From the NCBI RefSeq assembly GCF_006351925.1, contig NZ_CP040924.1, positions 3,043,001-3,107,000 on the forward strand: 64,000 nucleotides of DNA. Reading direction: 5' to 3'. A model generated the notes under the pieces. It saw only the letters and a program-made list of their open reading frames with translations, made no database searches and was not told the origin of the DNA. This document shows positions 36,286-45,776 of this stretch, piece by piece (within the stretch, counting starts at the first letter, position 1; every line of letters begins with the position of its first letter). A program made the position numbers and the translations under genes. The DNA comes from Clostridium thermarum. GTDB taxonomy: Bacteria > Bacillota > Clostridia > Clostridiales > Clostridiaceae.

Positions 36286-37485
36286 TTATATAATAAATCC
36301 TGCAATAAGAACCAGCACTACAATTAATGGAGCCGGAACCTTTTTTGTAAATAGCAGTGCTGTGGTGATAATTATGACTATAAAATTATCAATTGCAAAT
36401 CCGCTCTTTTGCATCAGAATTACTGCGGCTGTGATAATTAGACCACCTGCAGCGGCAGTAATACCTTTCAAAGAAACCTTTATACCTCTAATCTTCTTTA
36501 GGTTTTCCCATACAGGGTATACAAAGTAAATTAATAGAATCCCCGGTAAAAAGATTCCTATGCCCCCTGCAACAGCTCCCATAATCTGATGGAGCACATT
36601 GCCGCCTCTGGATGCCATCCCACCTGCGTAGGCGCTAAAACTGAACATCGGTCCCGGCAATCCTTGTACCAGCCCATAACCAGTCAAAAACTCCTGATTT
36701 GTCATAAACTGATTCACTTCTACTAACTCACTATACATAAGCGGTACAACTACCTGACCTCCGCCTATAACCAAGTAACCATATCGGTAAAAACTTTCAA
36801 ATAGATGAATAATTTTATTGCCGCTAATAGATGCAAGTGCCATACCACCTATAGCAAATACTGCAAAAGCTATTAGATACCTCCATGGCGGATTCAATTT
36901 TACAGGATTCCAAAGCTCCTCTTCTTTTGAAGTGATGATACTCACTATTCCACCAATTATAAGAACCAAGGGGAAAATCCAGGGTTCACGAATAAAGTAG
37001 GTAGTTATGGCTCCAAATATCAATAATGCTACTGTTATCTTGTCTTTTACTACCTTACGGCCAATTGTATATGCCGCTACAATAATAAAGCCAACTGCCA
37101 TAGGCCCTATATAACGGAGTCCATCAAAAGATAGATTCATTCCCTCCAGAAATTGATATAAAAACGAAAGTAAAGTCATTAATGTAAGTACCGGTAAAGC
37201 CCATACAAGCATTGTAAGAAATGCAAGTATCGGTCCTCCCATTTTGTAACCAATGGCAACTAAAGTTTGTGTACTACTTGGACCTGGTAAAATGCCACAC
37301 AAAGCAATAAGTTCAATTAGTTCTTCTTCCGTTAAATACTTTTTCTTTACCACCATTTGGTCAGTAAAAACACCGTAATGTGCCTCAGGCCCTCCATAAG
37401 CTCCCAAGGAACAGATTAAAACGTCTTTTAAAAAGGTCAGCCAGTTTACTCTATTTTGATTTTCTAGTTTATTTACTTTTTTCAA
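36286..37485 (-). CDS. chrA: Chromate transporter, two-domain ChrA
   Basis: 399 residues with about ten to twelve membrane helices and two repeated CHR halves. The first half has GGPEAHYG (about 31-38) and GILPGPSSTQ (about 64-73); the second has GGGQVVVPL (about 241-249) and GLVQGLPGPMFSFSAYAGG. Exports chromate by proton antiport in the studied members, lowering metal stress. The start is a TTG at 37,485 that lies 8 nt after GGAGG; no ATG alternative with a site exists. A strong promoter and palindromic operator candidate lie upstream. Confidence 0.92.
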   Translation of the reverse strand: MKKVNKLENQNRVNWLTFLKDVLICSLGAYGGPEAHYGVFTDQMVVKKKYLTEEELIELIALCGILPGPSSTQTLVAIGYKMGGPILAFLTMLVWALPVLTLMTLLSFLYQFLEGMNLSFDGLRYIGPMAVGFIIVAAYTIGRKVVKDKITVALLIFGAITTYFIREPWIFPLVLIIGGIVSIITSKEEELWNPVKLNPPWRYLIAFAVFAIGGMALASISGNKIIHLFESFYRYGYLVIGGGQVVVPLMYSELVEVNQFMTNQEFLTGYGLVQGLPGPMFSFSAYAGGMASRGGNVLHQIMGAVAGGIGIFLPGILLIYFVYPVWENLKKIRGIKVSLKGITAAAGGLIITAAVILMQKSGFAIDNFIVIIITTALLFTKKVPAPLIVVLVLIAGFII

Positions 37486-37569
37486 ACCTAAATCCTCCTT
37501 TCTTAGAATGTATTATAATGATTCAACTTTTTATCTGATCTGCTTTACAACAAGCCTTCAAGATAACCT

Positions 37570-37633
37570 GATAACGGATACCGTTATCGCATTACTATAT
37601 CAGTATTATATTATAGATTATAAATAAAAGCAA
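37570..37633 (-). promoter_or_regulatory. chrA promoter with downstream palindromic operator
   Basis: TTGCTT (37,633-37,628), 17-bp spacer, TATAAT (37,610-37,605) on the minus strand. Twenty bases past it, GATAACGG, ATA and CCGTTATC (37,570-37,588) form a perfect palindrome over the likely start of the transcript, a typical repressor position. The rest of 37,640-37,788 is AT-rich with no gene. Confidence 0.65.
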
Positions 37634-37788
37634 TACTTAACTTCAAGGAATACATGAATAGTATCAATATACCAAATATAACTTTATATTCTCTCGCATA
37701 TCCATTTGTATAATTTCAGGAATAAAGTAACAATATATAATTAATCTAAATTATATTTTAACTTTTTTCAAAACTAAAAGGTGATTAT

Positions 37789-38865
37789 ATGAAAGAATAC
37801 TCTAATAAAATTACCCGTTTTCAATACATGTATATAATTCAAGGTTCAATGATTGGAGTGGGGCTGATTTCTTTACCCTACGCTGTAAGTAATATAGCTA
37901 AACAGTCTGGCTGGATTTCAGTATTATTATGCGGAATTTACCCTTTATATGTTACATTGGCAGCATGTACAATTTATAAAAATATGAATTATATTAATTT
38001 TGTTGAGTTAAATACCCAGTTATACGGTAAGATATTATCCATTCTGTTTATTTTTATATTTTTTACTTACTTTTCATTGATTGCAATTTTTACACTTTCT
38101 GGTTTCATAAATATTTTAGTTTTCTCTACAACAAAATTTCTATCTCCTTATTTAATAATTATTATTACTGTTTTTCTTGTTTATTTAACCATAAATGAAG
38201 GTTCCACTAACTTGGGAAGAATTTCTGAGTTTCTATTTCCGCTAACACTTTTTATTATACTTATACCTTTTTACTTTATTAACAAAGGAAATAGGGTGAA
38301 TTTATTACCGATCATAAGCGATTATAAATCCATATTTGCTGCTATGCCAACCGCCTTATTTTCTTACTCTGGTGTCGAAATTTCCTTATTAATTATACCT
38401 TTTATCAGCGATAAGAAAAAAATTAAACTATTTTCTTCTGCAGGCAGTTCAATGACTATTTTTATATACACTGTTGTAGTACTTCTTGTAATAAATTATT
38501 GCGGCTTTAAACTAACTTCAAAACTCCAATATCCATTTTTATATCTTGTATCATCAGCTGAATTCCCTGTTATATCAGATTTTGAACCGCTTTTTTTATT
38601 TTTATGGGGAAATAAAATTTTTCAAACTATATCTTCAATGGCTTTTGGAGCTTCTTATACTATGACAAAGGTTTTAAATATCTCTTATAACAAATGCTGT
38701 ATCCTAGGCTGTACAGTAACTGCTGCTATTTCATGTTTTTTTATTCCTGAATATAACAGATCTGAAGCTATAGATAAAATATTACCTTACTTTGTAATAT
38801 TTTCATTGCTATGGTTAACCATTTCCTTGTTTTTCAGCTTTATGAGAAGAGGTGTGGTAAAATGA
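37789..38865 (+). CDS. gerAB: Spore germinant receptor B subunit (GerAB family permease)
   Basis: 358 residues with ten predicted membrane helices, APC-superfamily fold, starting with ITRFQYMYIIQGSMIGVGLI. GerB subunits bind the germinant in the inner spore membrane. AAAGGTGAT lies just before the ATG. First of three coupled genes; its TGA overlaps the next ATG (ATGA). AT-rich composition typical of forespore genes here. The germinant is not predictable from sequence. Confidence 0.94.
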   Translation: MKEYSNKITRFQYMYIIQGSMIGVGLISLPYAVSNIAKQSGWISVLLCGIYPLYVTLAACTIYKNMNYINFVELNTQLYGKILSILFIFIFFTYFSLIAIFTLSGFINILVFSTTKFLSPYLIIIITVFLVYLTINEGSTNLGRISEFLFPLTLFIILIPFYFINKGNRVNLLPIISDYKSIFAAMPTALFSYSGVEISLLIIPFISDKKKIKLFSSAGSSMTIFIYTVVVLLVINYCGFKLTSKLQYPFLYLVSSAEFPVISDFEPLFLFLWGNKIFQTISSMAFGASYTMTKVLNISYNKCCILGCTVTAAISCFFIPEYNRSEAIDKILPYFVIFSLLWLTISLFFSFMRRGVVK

Positions 38866-39953
38866 AATTTTTAAAACTTTTAACAGTTATTTTATATACT
38901 ATGTTACTGACAGGGTGCTACAAAAAAGCTCCTATAGATACAACTTCTGTTCTATCTGGAATTGGCAATGATGTTGTGGACAACGCTACTTTTTCTATTA
39001 CTTATGAGTTTCTCGTATTTAAAGACCAAAATAAAATTTCTAAATCAGCTATAACAGAGGAGGGCAGGTCAATATTCGATATATACAACAAGAGACTTCT
39101 TGGAACAAAAAAATCCCTTATTACTGGAACAGCAAGACTTCTTCTAATAGGTGAAGATAGGGCAAAATTAGGCATTCAAGATATAATTGATGTTTTTTTA
39201 AGAGACCAAGACAGAAATTTAAATACTGCTATAGCAGTATGTAAGGGAAAAGCTAAAGATATATTAGACATGGAACCTAATGAAGCCTCTACTGTATCCG
39301 AAGAGATAGAAGATTTAATAGATACTTCCTTCGAGACTAATTTTACTCAGTGGGATGTAAATATTAAAGATCTCTTTAATATGAAATTTCAGGCAGGAAG
39401 AAGAATAATGGTTCCCTATATAGAAAAATATAAAGATACTGTAAGATTAACCAGCATAGCAGTATTCGAAAATAATAAAATGGTTTTAATAATTCCTGCA
39501 GATGATGTGAAATATATAAATATTTTAAGGAACTATAATTCAGTTGGATATTTAACTTTTAAATCAAATACACCATTGGGTTCAACTGATATACTATGCA
39601 AAAGCAAAAGAAAGGTAACAGCTTATATTGATGATGGTAAAATTACTTATGACATTAAAATTAATATGAAAGCAACATTAAAAGAGCTGGATGAAAATAT
39701 ATTTAAAAAATTAGATAAAAAAACTATAGATAATATTCAAACTTTGTATTCAGAAGAATTAGAAGCAAAATTAAAAGATATCATAAAAAAATACCAAGGT
39801 GACTTTAATATAGATGTTTTTGATATTGAAAAATATGCATTAGCCAAATTAGGTAAAGATAAGGAAACCTTTGTTAAGAATAAATTTAATAGTGCTAAAA
39901 TAAATGTAAATGTAAATATGACAGTTAAAGATATAGGAAGACTGATACAATAG
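38862..39953 (+). CDS. gerAC: Spore germinant receptor C subunit (GerAC lipoprotein)
   Basis: 363 residues. Lipoprotein signal MLLTGC with C19, followed by the three-domain Ger(x)C structure (FDIYNKRLLGTKKSLITGTARLLLIGED in domain one; LKDIIKKYQGDFNIDVFDIEKYA near the end). Attached to the outer face of the inner spore membrane as part of the receptor. Starts inside the stop of gerAB; a longer frame to 38,811 lies within gerAB and is not used. Confidence 0.93.
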   Translation: MKFLKLLTVILYTMLLTGCYKKAPIDTTSVLSGIGNDVVDNATFSITYEFLVFKDQNKISKSAITEEGRSIFDIYNKRLLGTKKSLITGTARLLLIGEDRAKLGIQDIIDVFLRDQDRNLNTAIAVCKGKAKDILDMEPNEASTVSEEIEDLIDTSFETNFTQWDVNIKDLFNMKFQAGRRIMVPYIEKYKDTVRLTSIAVFENNKMVLIIPADDVKYINILRNYNSVGYLTFKSNTPLGSTDILCKSKRKVTAYIDDGKITYDIKINMKATLKELDENIFKKLDKKTIDNIQTLYSEELEAKLKDIIKKYQGDFNIDVFDIEKYALAKLGKDKETFVKNKFNSAKINVNVNMTVKDIGRLIQ

Positions 39954-39965
39954 GAGTGATTGGAT

Positions 39966-41432
39966 ATGAATGCTGATATACTTAATACTAATATTTATAA
40001 TAATATTAAAAATATCTCATCTAAACTTCCATCCAATGCTAATTTTATAAACAGAAGACTTATTATACCTGAAAATATAGGCTGTAATATTTTGTATATT
40101 TCTGGTATTGCTGATAAAAACGATGTACAGGAAATAGTATTAAAACCTTTGTTAAATACTAATATCTATTTATCGAGTAATAATAACACTCTTGTAGAGG
40201 AATTAATTGAAAAGAAAATATATTCATCTGAAGTTACTGTTAGCACTTCTATGAAGAATATTTGTTCTGAAATTATGAATGGTAAATGTGCTATATTATT
40301 GGATAATGTGGATAAAGCAATTATTTGCAATGTTACAAGTGCTAAATATAGAAACATCACTGAGTCAACTACTGAAAAGAGTATTTTCGGTTCAAGAGAA
40401 AGCTTTGTAGAAAATATTGATCTTAATTTAACAATGCTTCAAAGAAAGCTTAAAAATCCTAATTTTAAGATTGAAAAATATACTATGGGTGACAAAACAA
40501 ATACTGAGGTTGCATTAACATATATAGATGGCATAATTGATCCTTTAGTTTTAAGCAACATAAAATCTAAATTATCAACTATTTCAACCCCAATATTATC
40601 TTCATCTGGAATGTTAGAACAATTATTCGATGATAAACCCTGTGATATATTCCCAATGGCTAAAACTACTGAACTACCAGACAAAACTATGTCTGATTTA
40701 GTTCAGGGCAAAGCCGCTATATTTATTGCCGAAACCTCCAGTGCATTAATTATTCCAGCAACTTTTATAGAGTTTTTTCAAGGTAGTGAAGATTATACTG
40801 ATAATTCAATTATCTCCAGCTTTTCAAGGTTACTTAGGCTTATTTCCATAATAACTGTTATTATTTTAGAACCCATTTACTTAACCCTGCTTATACATAA
40901 TCCTGAGCTTTTTCCATATAAATTGATTTCAGTAGTTATTTCCTCAAGACAAAATATCCCCTTGCCTCCTTTCCTTGAAATTTTTGCAATGGATTTAGCT
41001 GTTGAAATTTTACGTGAAGGCGGACTAAGGCTGCCTAACCCAATAGGAACTACTCTAGCTATTGTGGGCGGTATAGTTATAGGACAGTCTGCTACTAAGG
41101 CAAGTCTTGTAAGTGACATAACTCTTTTTATTGTTGCTATAACTGTTATTTCAACTTTTATAATTCCAAATTATCAAATGACATTAACAATAAGGTTTAT
41201 TCGATTCCCTTTATTAATTCTTGCACAAACATTTGGTTTTTTCGGCCTGTTATCCGGATTGTATTTATTTCTTGTTATCCTTGTCAAAATGGATAACTTT
41301 GGGGTTCAATACTTTTCTCCCTTTATTCCAATGCGATTTTCCGATTTAGCTGATACAATAATTAGAGGCCCGTTAAAAAAAGTGCTTTCAAATCCCAAAA
41401 GTTTACATCCAAGTAAAAAGACAAAAAAATAA
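39966..41432 (+). CDS. gerAA: Spore germinant receptor A subunit (GerAA family)
   Basis: 488 residues. Hydrophilic N-terminal domain (about 1-275), then five or so helices beginning near residue 280 with the conserved ISSRQNIPLPPFLEIFAMDLAVEILREG segment and NPIGTTLAIVGGIVIGQ. The A subunit forms the receptor's ion channel in current models. The ATG at 39,966 has GGAG nine bases upstream; a TTG six bases before is too close. It closes the operon, 12 bp after gerAC. The order B-C-A differs from the usual A-B-C. Confidence 0.94.
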   Translation: MNADILNTNIYNNIKNISSKLPSNANFINRRLIIPENIGCNILYISGIADKNDVQEIVLKPLLNTNIYLSSNNNTLVEELIEKKIYSSEVTVSTSMKNICSEIMNGKCAILLDNVDKAIICNVTSAKYRNITESTTEKSIFGSRESFVENIDLNLTMLQRKLKNPNFKIEKYTMGDKTNTEVALTYIDGIIDPLVLSNIKSKLSTISTPILSSSGMLEQLFDDKPCDIFPMAKTTELPDKTMSDLVQGKAAIFIAETSSALIIPATFIEFFQGSEDYTDNSIISSFSRLLRLISIITVIILEPIYLTLLIHNPELFPYKLISVVISSRQNIPLPPFLEIFAMDLAVEILREGGLRLPNPIGTTLAIVGGIVIGQSATKASLVSDITLFIVAITVISTFIIPNYQMTLTIRFIRFPLLILAQTFGFFGLLSGLYLFLVILVKMDNFGVQYFSPFIPMRFSDLADTIIRGPLKKVLSNPKSLHPSKKTKK

Positions 41433-41454
41433 TAATTTTGTTTTTTACTTTTAC

Positions 41455-41499
41455 ATTGCTTTGAAAACCACTGGCATAGCTAGTGGTTTTCAAAGCAAT
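41455..41499 (+). terminator. Terminator of the ger operon, 18-bp stem
   Basis: A perfect 18-bp stem with a 9-nt loop, 22 bp after the gerAA stop. A second perfect 12-bp hairpin (41,504-41,533, 6-nt loop) follows at once. Tandem hairpins of this strength are unusual; the U-run after the first is short (TTTAAAAA). Confidence 0.7.
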
Positions 41500-41503
41500 T
41501 TAA

Positions 41504-41533
41504 AAAGCTACAATCTTTTGTGATTGTAGCTTT
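41504..41533. repeat. Second hairpin after the ger operon
   Basis: AAAGCTACAATC and complement, 6-nt loop. It may be a second terminator or part of a palindromic target used by the IS21 element that begins about 10 bp further on. Confidence 0.55.
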
Positions 41534-41616
41534 CCGACCAACTGTGTGTTATGCAATAATTAAATACAAACTTTTGAAAAAAATCTTTGCAACATCCGCA
41601 TTACCATAATTGTAAA

Positions 41617-42354
41617 TTAATTGTATTTCATTAATGAATTCTGGAGCCTCCAGCTGGGGCCGTCAAATATTAGTAAATGACTGTGATGGACCATCCTATC
41701 AAGTATTGCGTTTGTTAGCTTTTCATCGAAAAAGATGCTGTTCCATTTACTGAATTCAAGGTTTGTAGTTAATATTATGCTCTTCTTCTCATAGCATCCT
41801 GCTATAACCTGGTATAATAGTTTAGCCCCTTCAATGTCAATTGGAATGTATCCCCATTCATCGCATATCAATAGGTCTACCTGGTCTATCTGTTTTAATA
41901 ATTTTTTCAATGTCCCATTATTTTTTGCATCTATTAGTTCGTTAACAAGTGCAGCTGTTCTAAAGAACTTAACCTTCATATTGTTCATGCAAGCAGCTAC
42001 TCCAACCGCTACTGCAAGATGTGTCTTACCTGTGCCTACTGGTCCATATAGTATTAAATTCTCTTTCTTATTCACAAATTCTGCACTTTTAAGTGCATCT
42101 ATTGTTAGACTAATCGGTATTTCAATATGCTCAAATTTGTAGTTTTCAAAGGTCTTAATGACATCGAATCCTGCCTGTTTAAGGTATCTATTTTTTCTTG
42201 TAGCTTCTCTATGCTTTATTTCTATTTCAAGCACTTTAGCAAGAAATTCTTCATGACTGTCAGCTTGTATAGTTCCTATACTTCTAACAATATTTGTCCC
42301 AAGTTTAAGCTCTTTGCAGTAATTTCTTATGTTATTTACTATTTCTTCGTTCAT
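41617..42354 (-). CDS. istB: IS21 ATPase IstB
   Basis: 245 residues. AAA+/DnaC-like ATPase that assembles on DNA and directs the IstA transposase to its target. Walker A GPVGTGKTH (about 105-113), Walker B LLICDEWGY (about 164-172), sensor TTNLEFSKW. Intact. Its ATG overlaps the TGA of istA (ATGA), giving translational coupling. Confidence 0.93.
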   Translation of the reverse strand: MNEEIVNNIRNYCKELKLGTNIVRSIGTIQADSHEEFLAKVLEIEIKHREATRKNRYLKQAGFDVIKTFENYKFEHIEIPISLTIDALKSAEFVNKKENLILYGPVGTGKTHLAVAVGVAACMNNMKVKFFRTAALVNELIDAKNNGTLKKLLKQIDQVDLLICDEWGYIPIDIEGAKLLYQVIAGCYEKKSIILTTNLEFSKWNSIFFDEKLTNAILDRMVHHSHLLIFDGPSWRLQNSLMKYN

Positions 42355-43880
42355 ATTGCAGACACCTGCCTTTTGTACAGGCTATCATATATGTCGATGT
42401 CTGATCGATATTCTTTAATGTCTGGGATATTGTCATTAAGATTTATTTCATTTATTGCAACATTTCCCGCATTCTTAATTCGATAGTAAGTTGCAATAAT
42501 ACTGTCTATGTCTTTAACCCCATTATTTAATGTTTCTTCTATAGCCTTTGTTGCATTTTTTATTCCTAATTATTCATCTCCTTCTATCATTTTCATAAGT
42601 GCTTTAATACTTCGTTTTTTACCTTCATAATCTTGGCTATCTATATAGTCCTTCCAAATATTAGGTAACTCGTTAAAAAATTTTGTATATTTTATTGCTT
42701 TAGGCCTTCTTGATAGAGCTTCAAGGTAAGGATACCACTTCATCGACTCTTTATACTTATCATAAATTCTTTCATGAGTTACTATTGTTTTAAATTCCTT
42801 ATTCATTATTATCACTTTGTCAGCTGTCGCTTTTACAATTACTTCTTCACCTGAATAAACTGGCGATGTTGAATAAAGATTAGTTTCAAACTCTGCCTTC
42901 CCATACTTGTCTGTTATTGCAGTTTTTATTCTGCCTACCTCAAATTCCTTTTCAGGTAGCTTAAACATAAATTCTTTTTCTTCTTCAAGTAGCTTTAAAA
43001 TCATTTCTCCTTTTTTATAGTGTCCTCTTTCCATATCAATGTCCGAAAGCTTAAGTAATTCCTTATTGTATTCATCAATATTTTCAAAATGTGGAATAGG
43101 AACAAACAAATTTCTTCTATGGTATCCTACTTTATTTTCAACATTCCCCTTTTCGTGTCCGCTATTGGGATTGCAAAAATTAGCTTCAAATCCATAATGC
43201 AGAGCAAATCTCTCAAATTGTTCAACTAAGTTTCTCTCTCTATTTTTACCTAATATTACTGCAGCCGAAAGATTATCAAACCATATTTTGTATGGAACAT
43301 GGCCTATGTATTCAAAAATCTTTTTCATTCCTTCTAAAAGACATTCTTGATTTTCTCCCTTAAAAATCTGAGTATAACCGCCATTGCTGTATGGAAAAGT
43401 CATATTTAAATAATGTCCTTCAATTTGTTTTCCTTTTTCATAGAACACAGCCTGCCCAAAATCAACTTGTGCTTCACCCATAGGATGTTCAAGGGGAATA
43501 TATCCTTCTTCATCTTTGTAAATTTCTTTCTTCCTCTTTGCAACATAATCTGCTATTGTTCTATAACTTACATTAAGAAGTTCTTTATATTCTTATTTTA
43601 ATCTTGTATAAATTCTCTTAGCAGTATGTCTTTGTTTAACTGGAGCCGTCTTATCTTCCTCTAACCACCTATTAATTATTGGTATTACGGGTTCAATCTT
43701 TTTAGGCCCTCCTCTTTTATCTCCTTCTTGTTTACCTAAACTTTGATTAAAATCAGCTTTTTCAAGATATTTTATTACTGTTCTATAATTATGCCCAGTA
43801 ATTTTAACAATTTCGTTTACTTTTTTCCCTTTACTATAGTACAGCTTTTTGATATTCTTAACTTGAGTCATTGTTAACAT
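42351..43880 (-). pseudogene. istA: IS21 transposase IstA with two in-frame TAA stops
   Basis: One continuous frame of 510 codons from 43,880 to the TGA at 42,353-42,351, broken only by TAA at 43,595-43,593 (after YTRLK) and TAA at 42,572-42,570 (after MIEGDE). The helix-turn-helix (KVNEIVKITGHNYRTVIKYL), the first Asp (EAQVDFGQ), second Asp (IWFDNLSAAV) and Glu (GHEKGNVENKVGYHRR) are all present. No frameshift is involved. The first stop removes the entire catalytic domain, so transposition would need help from another copy or stop read-through. Confidence 0.88.
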
Positions 43881-43990
43881 TCCTTTCTACCCCCTTTAGC
43901 CTCGTCAACTAAAGGGTAGTTTATTTTGAGGATGTTGGCAATGACTTTTTTCCATTTTTTTATTTGTATTTTATTTCTGCAACTCTTTGT

Positions 43991-44338
43991 ATTTATATTT
44001 TACACTAAACATTTATCAACCTGTTTATGAGTTTGAGGTAAATATTAATGGAGTGGTAAATAATATATTTATATCTGCATTAAGAAATAAATAGTGAATA
44101 ATTTTCATATACAACGAACCAAAGATGGTCAACTCAGAATTCTTTTAGTATTCTTACAATATCAACACTATTCCTTCACTAAACCAATGTTTATAAAACA
44201 CCATACTACTTTCTTGAAAATATAAAATAGTTCTGATATATTTATCACAAGAAACCCACTTAAGTTTCAATTCCACGAAACCTAGGCATTTTTATGCATT
44301 AGGTTTTTATTTTTTGCAAAATAAAAGGAGGAATTTTT
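43991..44338. other. AT-rich gap with terminator-like hairpin before the integrase
   Basis: No gene is visible. AAACCTA (44,278-44,284) and TAGGTTT (44,300-44,306), with inner GCAT/ATGC, are followed by TTATTTTTT: a good plus-strand terminator just 27 bp before the integrase start. It may end a transcript of a lost gene or attenuate the integrase. Confidence 0.6.
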
Positions 44339-45359
44339 GTGGGACACTTAAGAAAACGCGGAAAAGGTTGGGAGTATGTAGTTTGCTTAGGACGTGATCC
44401 AATCACAGGTAATTTAAAGCAAAAATCAAAAGGAGGATTTAAGTCCAAAGAGTCAGCCAAAACTGCCATGATGGAACTTGAACTTAAAGTATCAAAGGAT
44501 CAGTATTTTGAAACAGAGGAAATGACATTAAAAGAATACCTTGAATACTGGTTTGATGCCTACCCTTCTGTTAATGTTGCTCCATCCACACTAAAAAGAT
44601 ATAAGGAATTTTGCAACACCATTAATGCAAATGCTGCATAATAATCCAACCGATAATGTAAAACCGCCACAACCTAAAGATTATGAAATAAAAGTTTGGG
44701 ACGCTGAAACTTCCTCTGCTTTTTTAGAAGCAATAAAAAACGAATCTATTTATTTACCGGTTCTTATAGCTTTACAGACAGGAATGCGTGAGGGCGAGGT
44801 ATGTGCATTAAAATGGGATTCAATTGACTTGGAGAGAAAAAATCTATATGTAAAACATACTTTGAAAAGAGATAGCGAAAATGAAATTGAATTGAAAGCA
44901 CCTAAAACTAAGAGATCTAAGAGAAATATTAAGTTAATGGATGAAACTGTGAAGGAATTAAGACATCAAAAAAATATCCATAGATTAAATAAGATTGTTT
45001 TAGGAAAGGATTATAAAGATGACGAATATGTATGTGCTTGGCCAGATGGAAGAGTTATAGATCCCCATTATGTATGCAGCAGATTTGTAAAACTTGTTAA
45101 AAAGTATGGTTTTCCGGAGCTTACCTTTCACGGGTTGAGACATACTCACGCTACATTATTGCTTCTGGCTGGAGTGCACCCCAAAGTTGTAAGTGAAAGA
45201 CTAGGCCACAGCTCTATAACAATAACTCTAGATTTGTATTCACATGTATTACCGGATATGCAGCAGGAAGCAGTAGATAAGTTATCTTTAGTATTAAATA
45301 ATAAAAAGCAATCTTCTTTACAAGAAAAAAGCAAATTGACTTTTTCAAGCGATTTATAA
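44339..45359 (+). pseudogene. Tyrosine integrase, core-binding domain deleted
   Basis: The 5' part (GTG start, AAAGGAGGAA upstream) encodes an arm-binding N-terminus (HLRKRGKGWEY) and the opening of the core-binding domain (STLKRYKEFCNTIN), then stops at 44,639. The 3' part, in another frame (to 45,359), begins LHNNPTDNVKPP and carries the complete catalytic domain: Arg in TGMREGEVCAL, HGLRHTH, the His in RLGHSS and the Tyr in LDLYSHV. About 60-70 residues expected between them are absent. The catalytic half alone could not bind att sites normally. It lies 175 bp from a tRNA-Trp fragment, the usual place for an integrase. Confidence 0.88.
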
Positions 45360-45496
45360 CAACTTTTTAGTAAATTCATATAAAAACATTTCATAGGCTG
45401 GTAGGGGTCAGATACCTCTGCCAGTTTAATTATTTTTTGCTGATTGGCATATGATTGGCAAAGTGCCATTTTAGGACAATCCACTGCAAATAAAAA

Positions 45497-45522
45497 AGAT
45501 GTTTCAAATCATTGAAACATCT
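45497..45522 (-). terminator. Terminator of the (former) tRNA-Trp transcript
   Basis: An 11-bp perfect stem with a 4-nt loop and TTTTTTA on the minus strand, 13 bp past the CCA end of the tRNA fragment. Confidence 0.82.
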
Positions 45523-45534
45523 AACTTTGCGTTG

Positions 45535-45579
45535 TGGCAGGGGCAACAGGACTTGAACCCGTAACCAACGGTTTTGGAG
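45535..45579 (-). other. 3' half of a tRNA-Trp gene; attachment-site candidate
   Basis: On the minus strand the sequence runs from the anticodon loop CTCCAAA (anticodon CCA, tryptophan) through the 3' anticodon arm ACCGT, the T-arm GGGTTCAAGTCC and the acceptor strand to GCCCCTGCCA. Upstream of the loop the 5' anticodon arm (ACGGT expected) is not found, so the 5' half is absent. This is the classic trace of an element integrated at the 3' part of a tRNA gene. The half copy faces the broken integrase; an intact copy should be at the far end of the element to the right. Confidence 0.85.
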
Positions 45580-45742
45580 TTCTTAGTGCGCTTTAATCAT
45601 TATTGTACAAGTTCTATCAAAATATATAAATTCTAAGGGTTTCAGCTACTGCTTATGCATCTTTTTCTCTCATGATTTATCATGCTTTATCATGATTTTT
45701 CAAAATTTCACACCCATTTTTACACCCACTAAATAAAAAAAT

Positions 45743-45769
45743 ACCAGGTATAAATTGCTTATACCTGGT
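45743..45769 (-). terminator. Terminator at the left end of the prophage operon
   Basis: ACCAGGTATAA and complement with a 5-nt loop, followed by ATTTTTTTATTT on the minus strand, 8 bp past the last gene of the element. Confidence 0.88.
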
Positions 45770-45776
45770 TAAAATA

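Larger units (their letters stand above)
41544..43990 (-). mobile_element. IS21-family element with broken istA
   Basis: istA and istB overlap in the usual IS21 order on the minus strand. Imperfect inverted ends share TTAAATACAAA/ATAAAATACAAAT, GAAAAAA and GC(C)AACATCC stretches, at about 41,552-41,600 and 43,925-43,985. Exact termini cannot be fixed by eye; I take about 41,544 and 43,990. It lies between the ger operon and the integrase scar. Confidence 0.8.

Noticed and set aside
42570..43595. Recoded TAA codons in istA
   Set aside because: Other genes in the window end at TAA normally, and no recoding signal is seen; point mutations are simpler.
45360..45535. Minus-strand 112-codon frame across the integrase end
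   Set aside because: It is antisense to the catalytic domain of the integrase and has no start signal.
45530..45620. Intact tRNA gene
   Set aside because: Only the 3' half from the anticodon loop onward is present; the 5' arm cannot be found.
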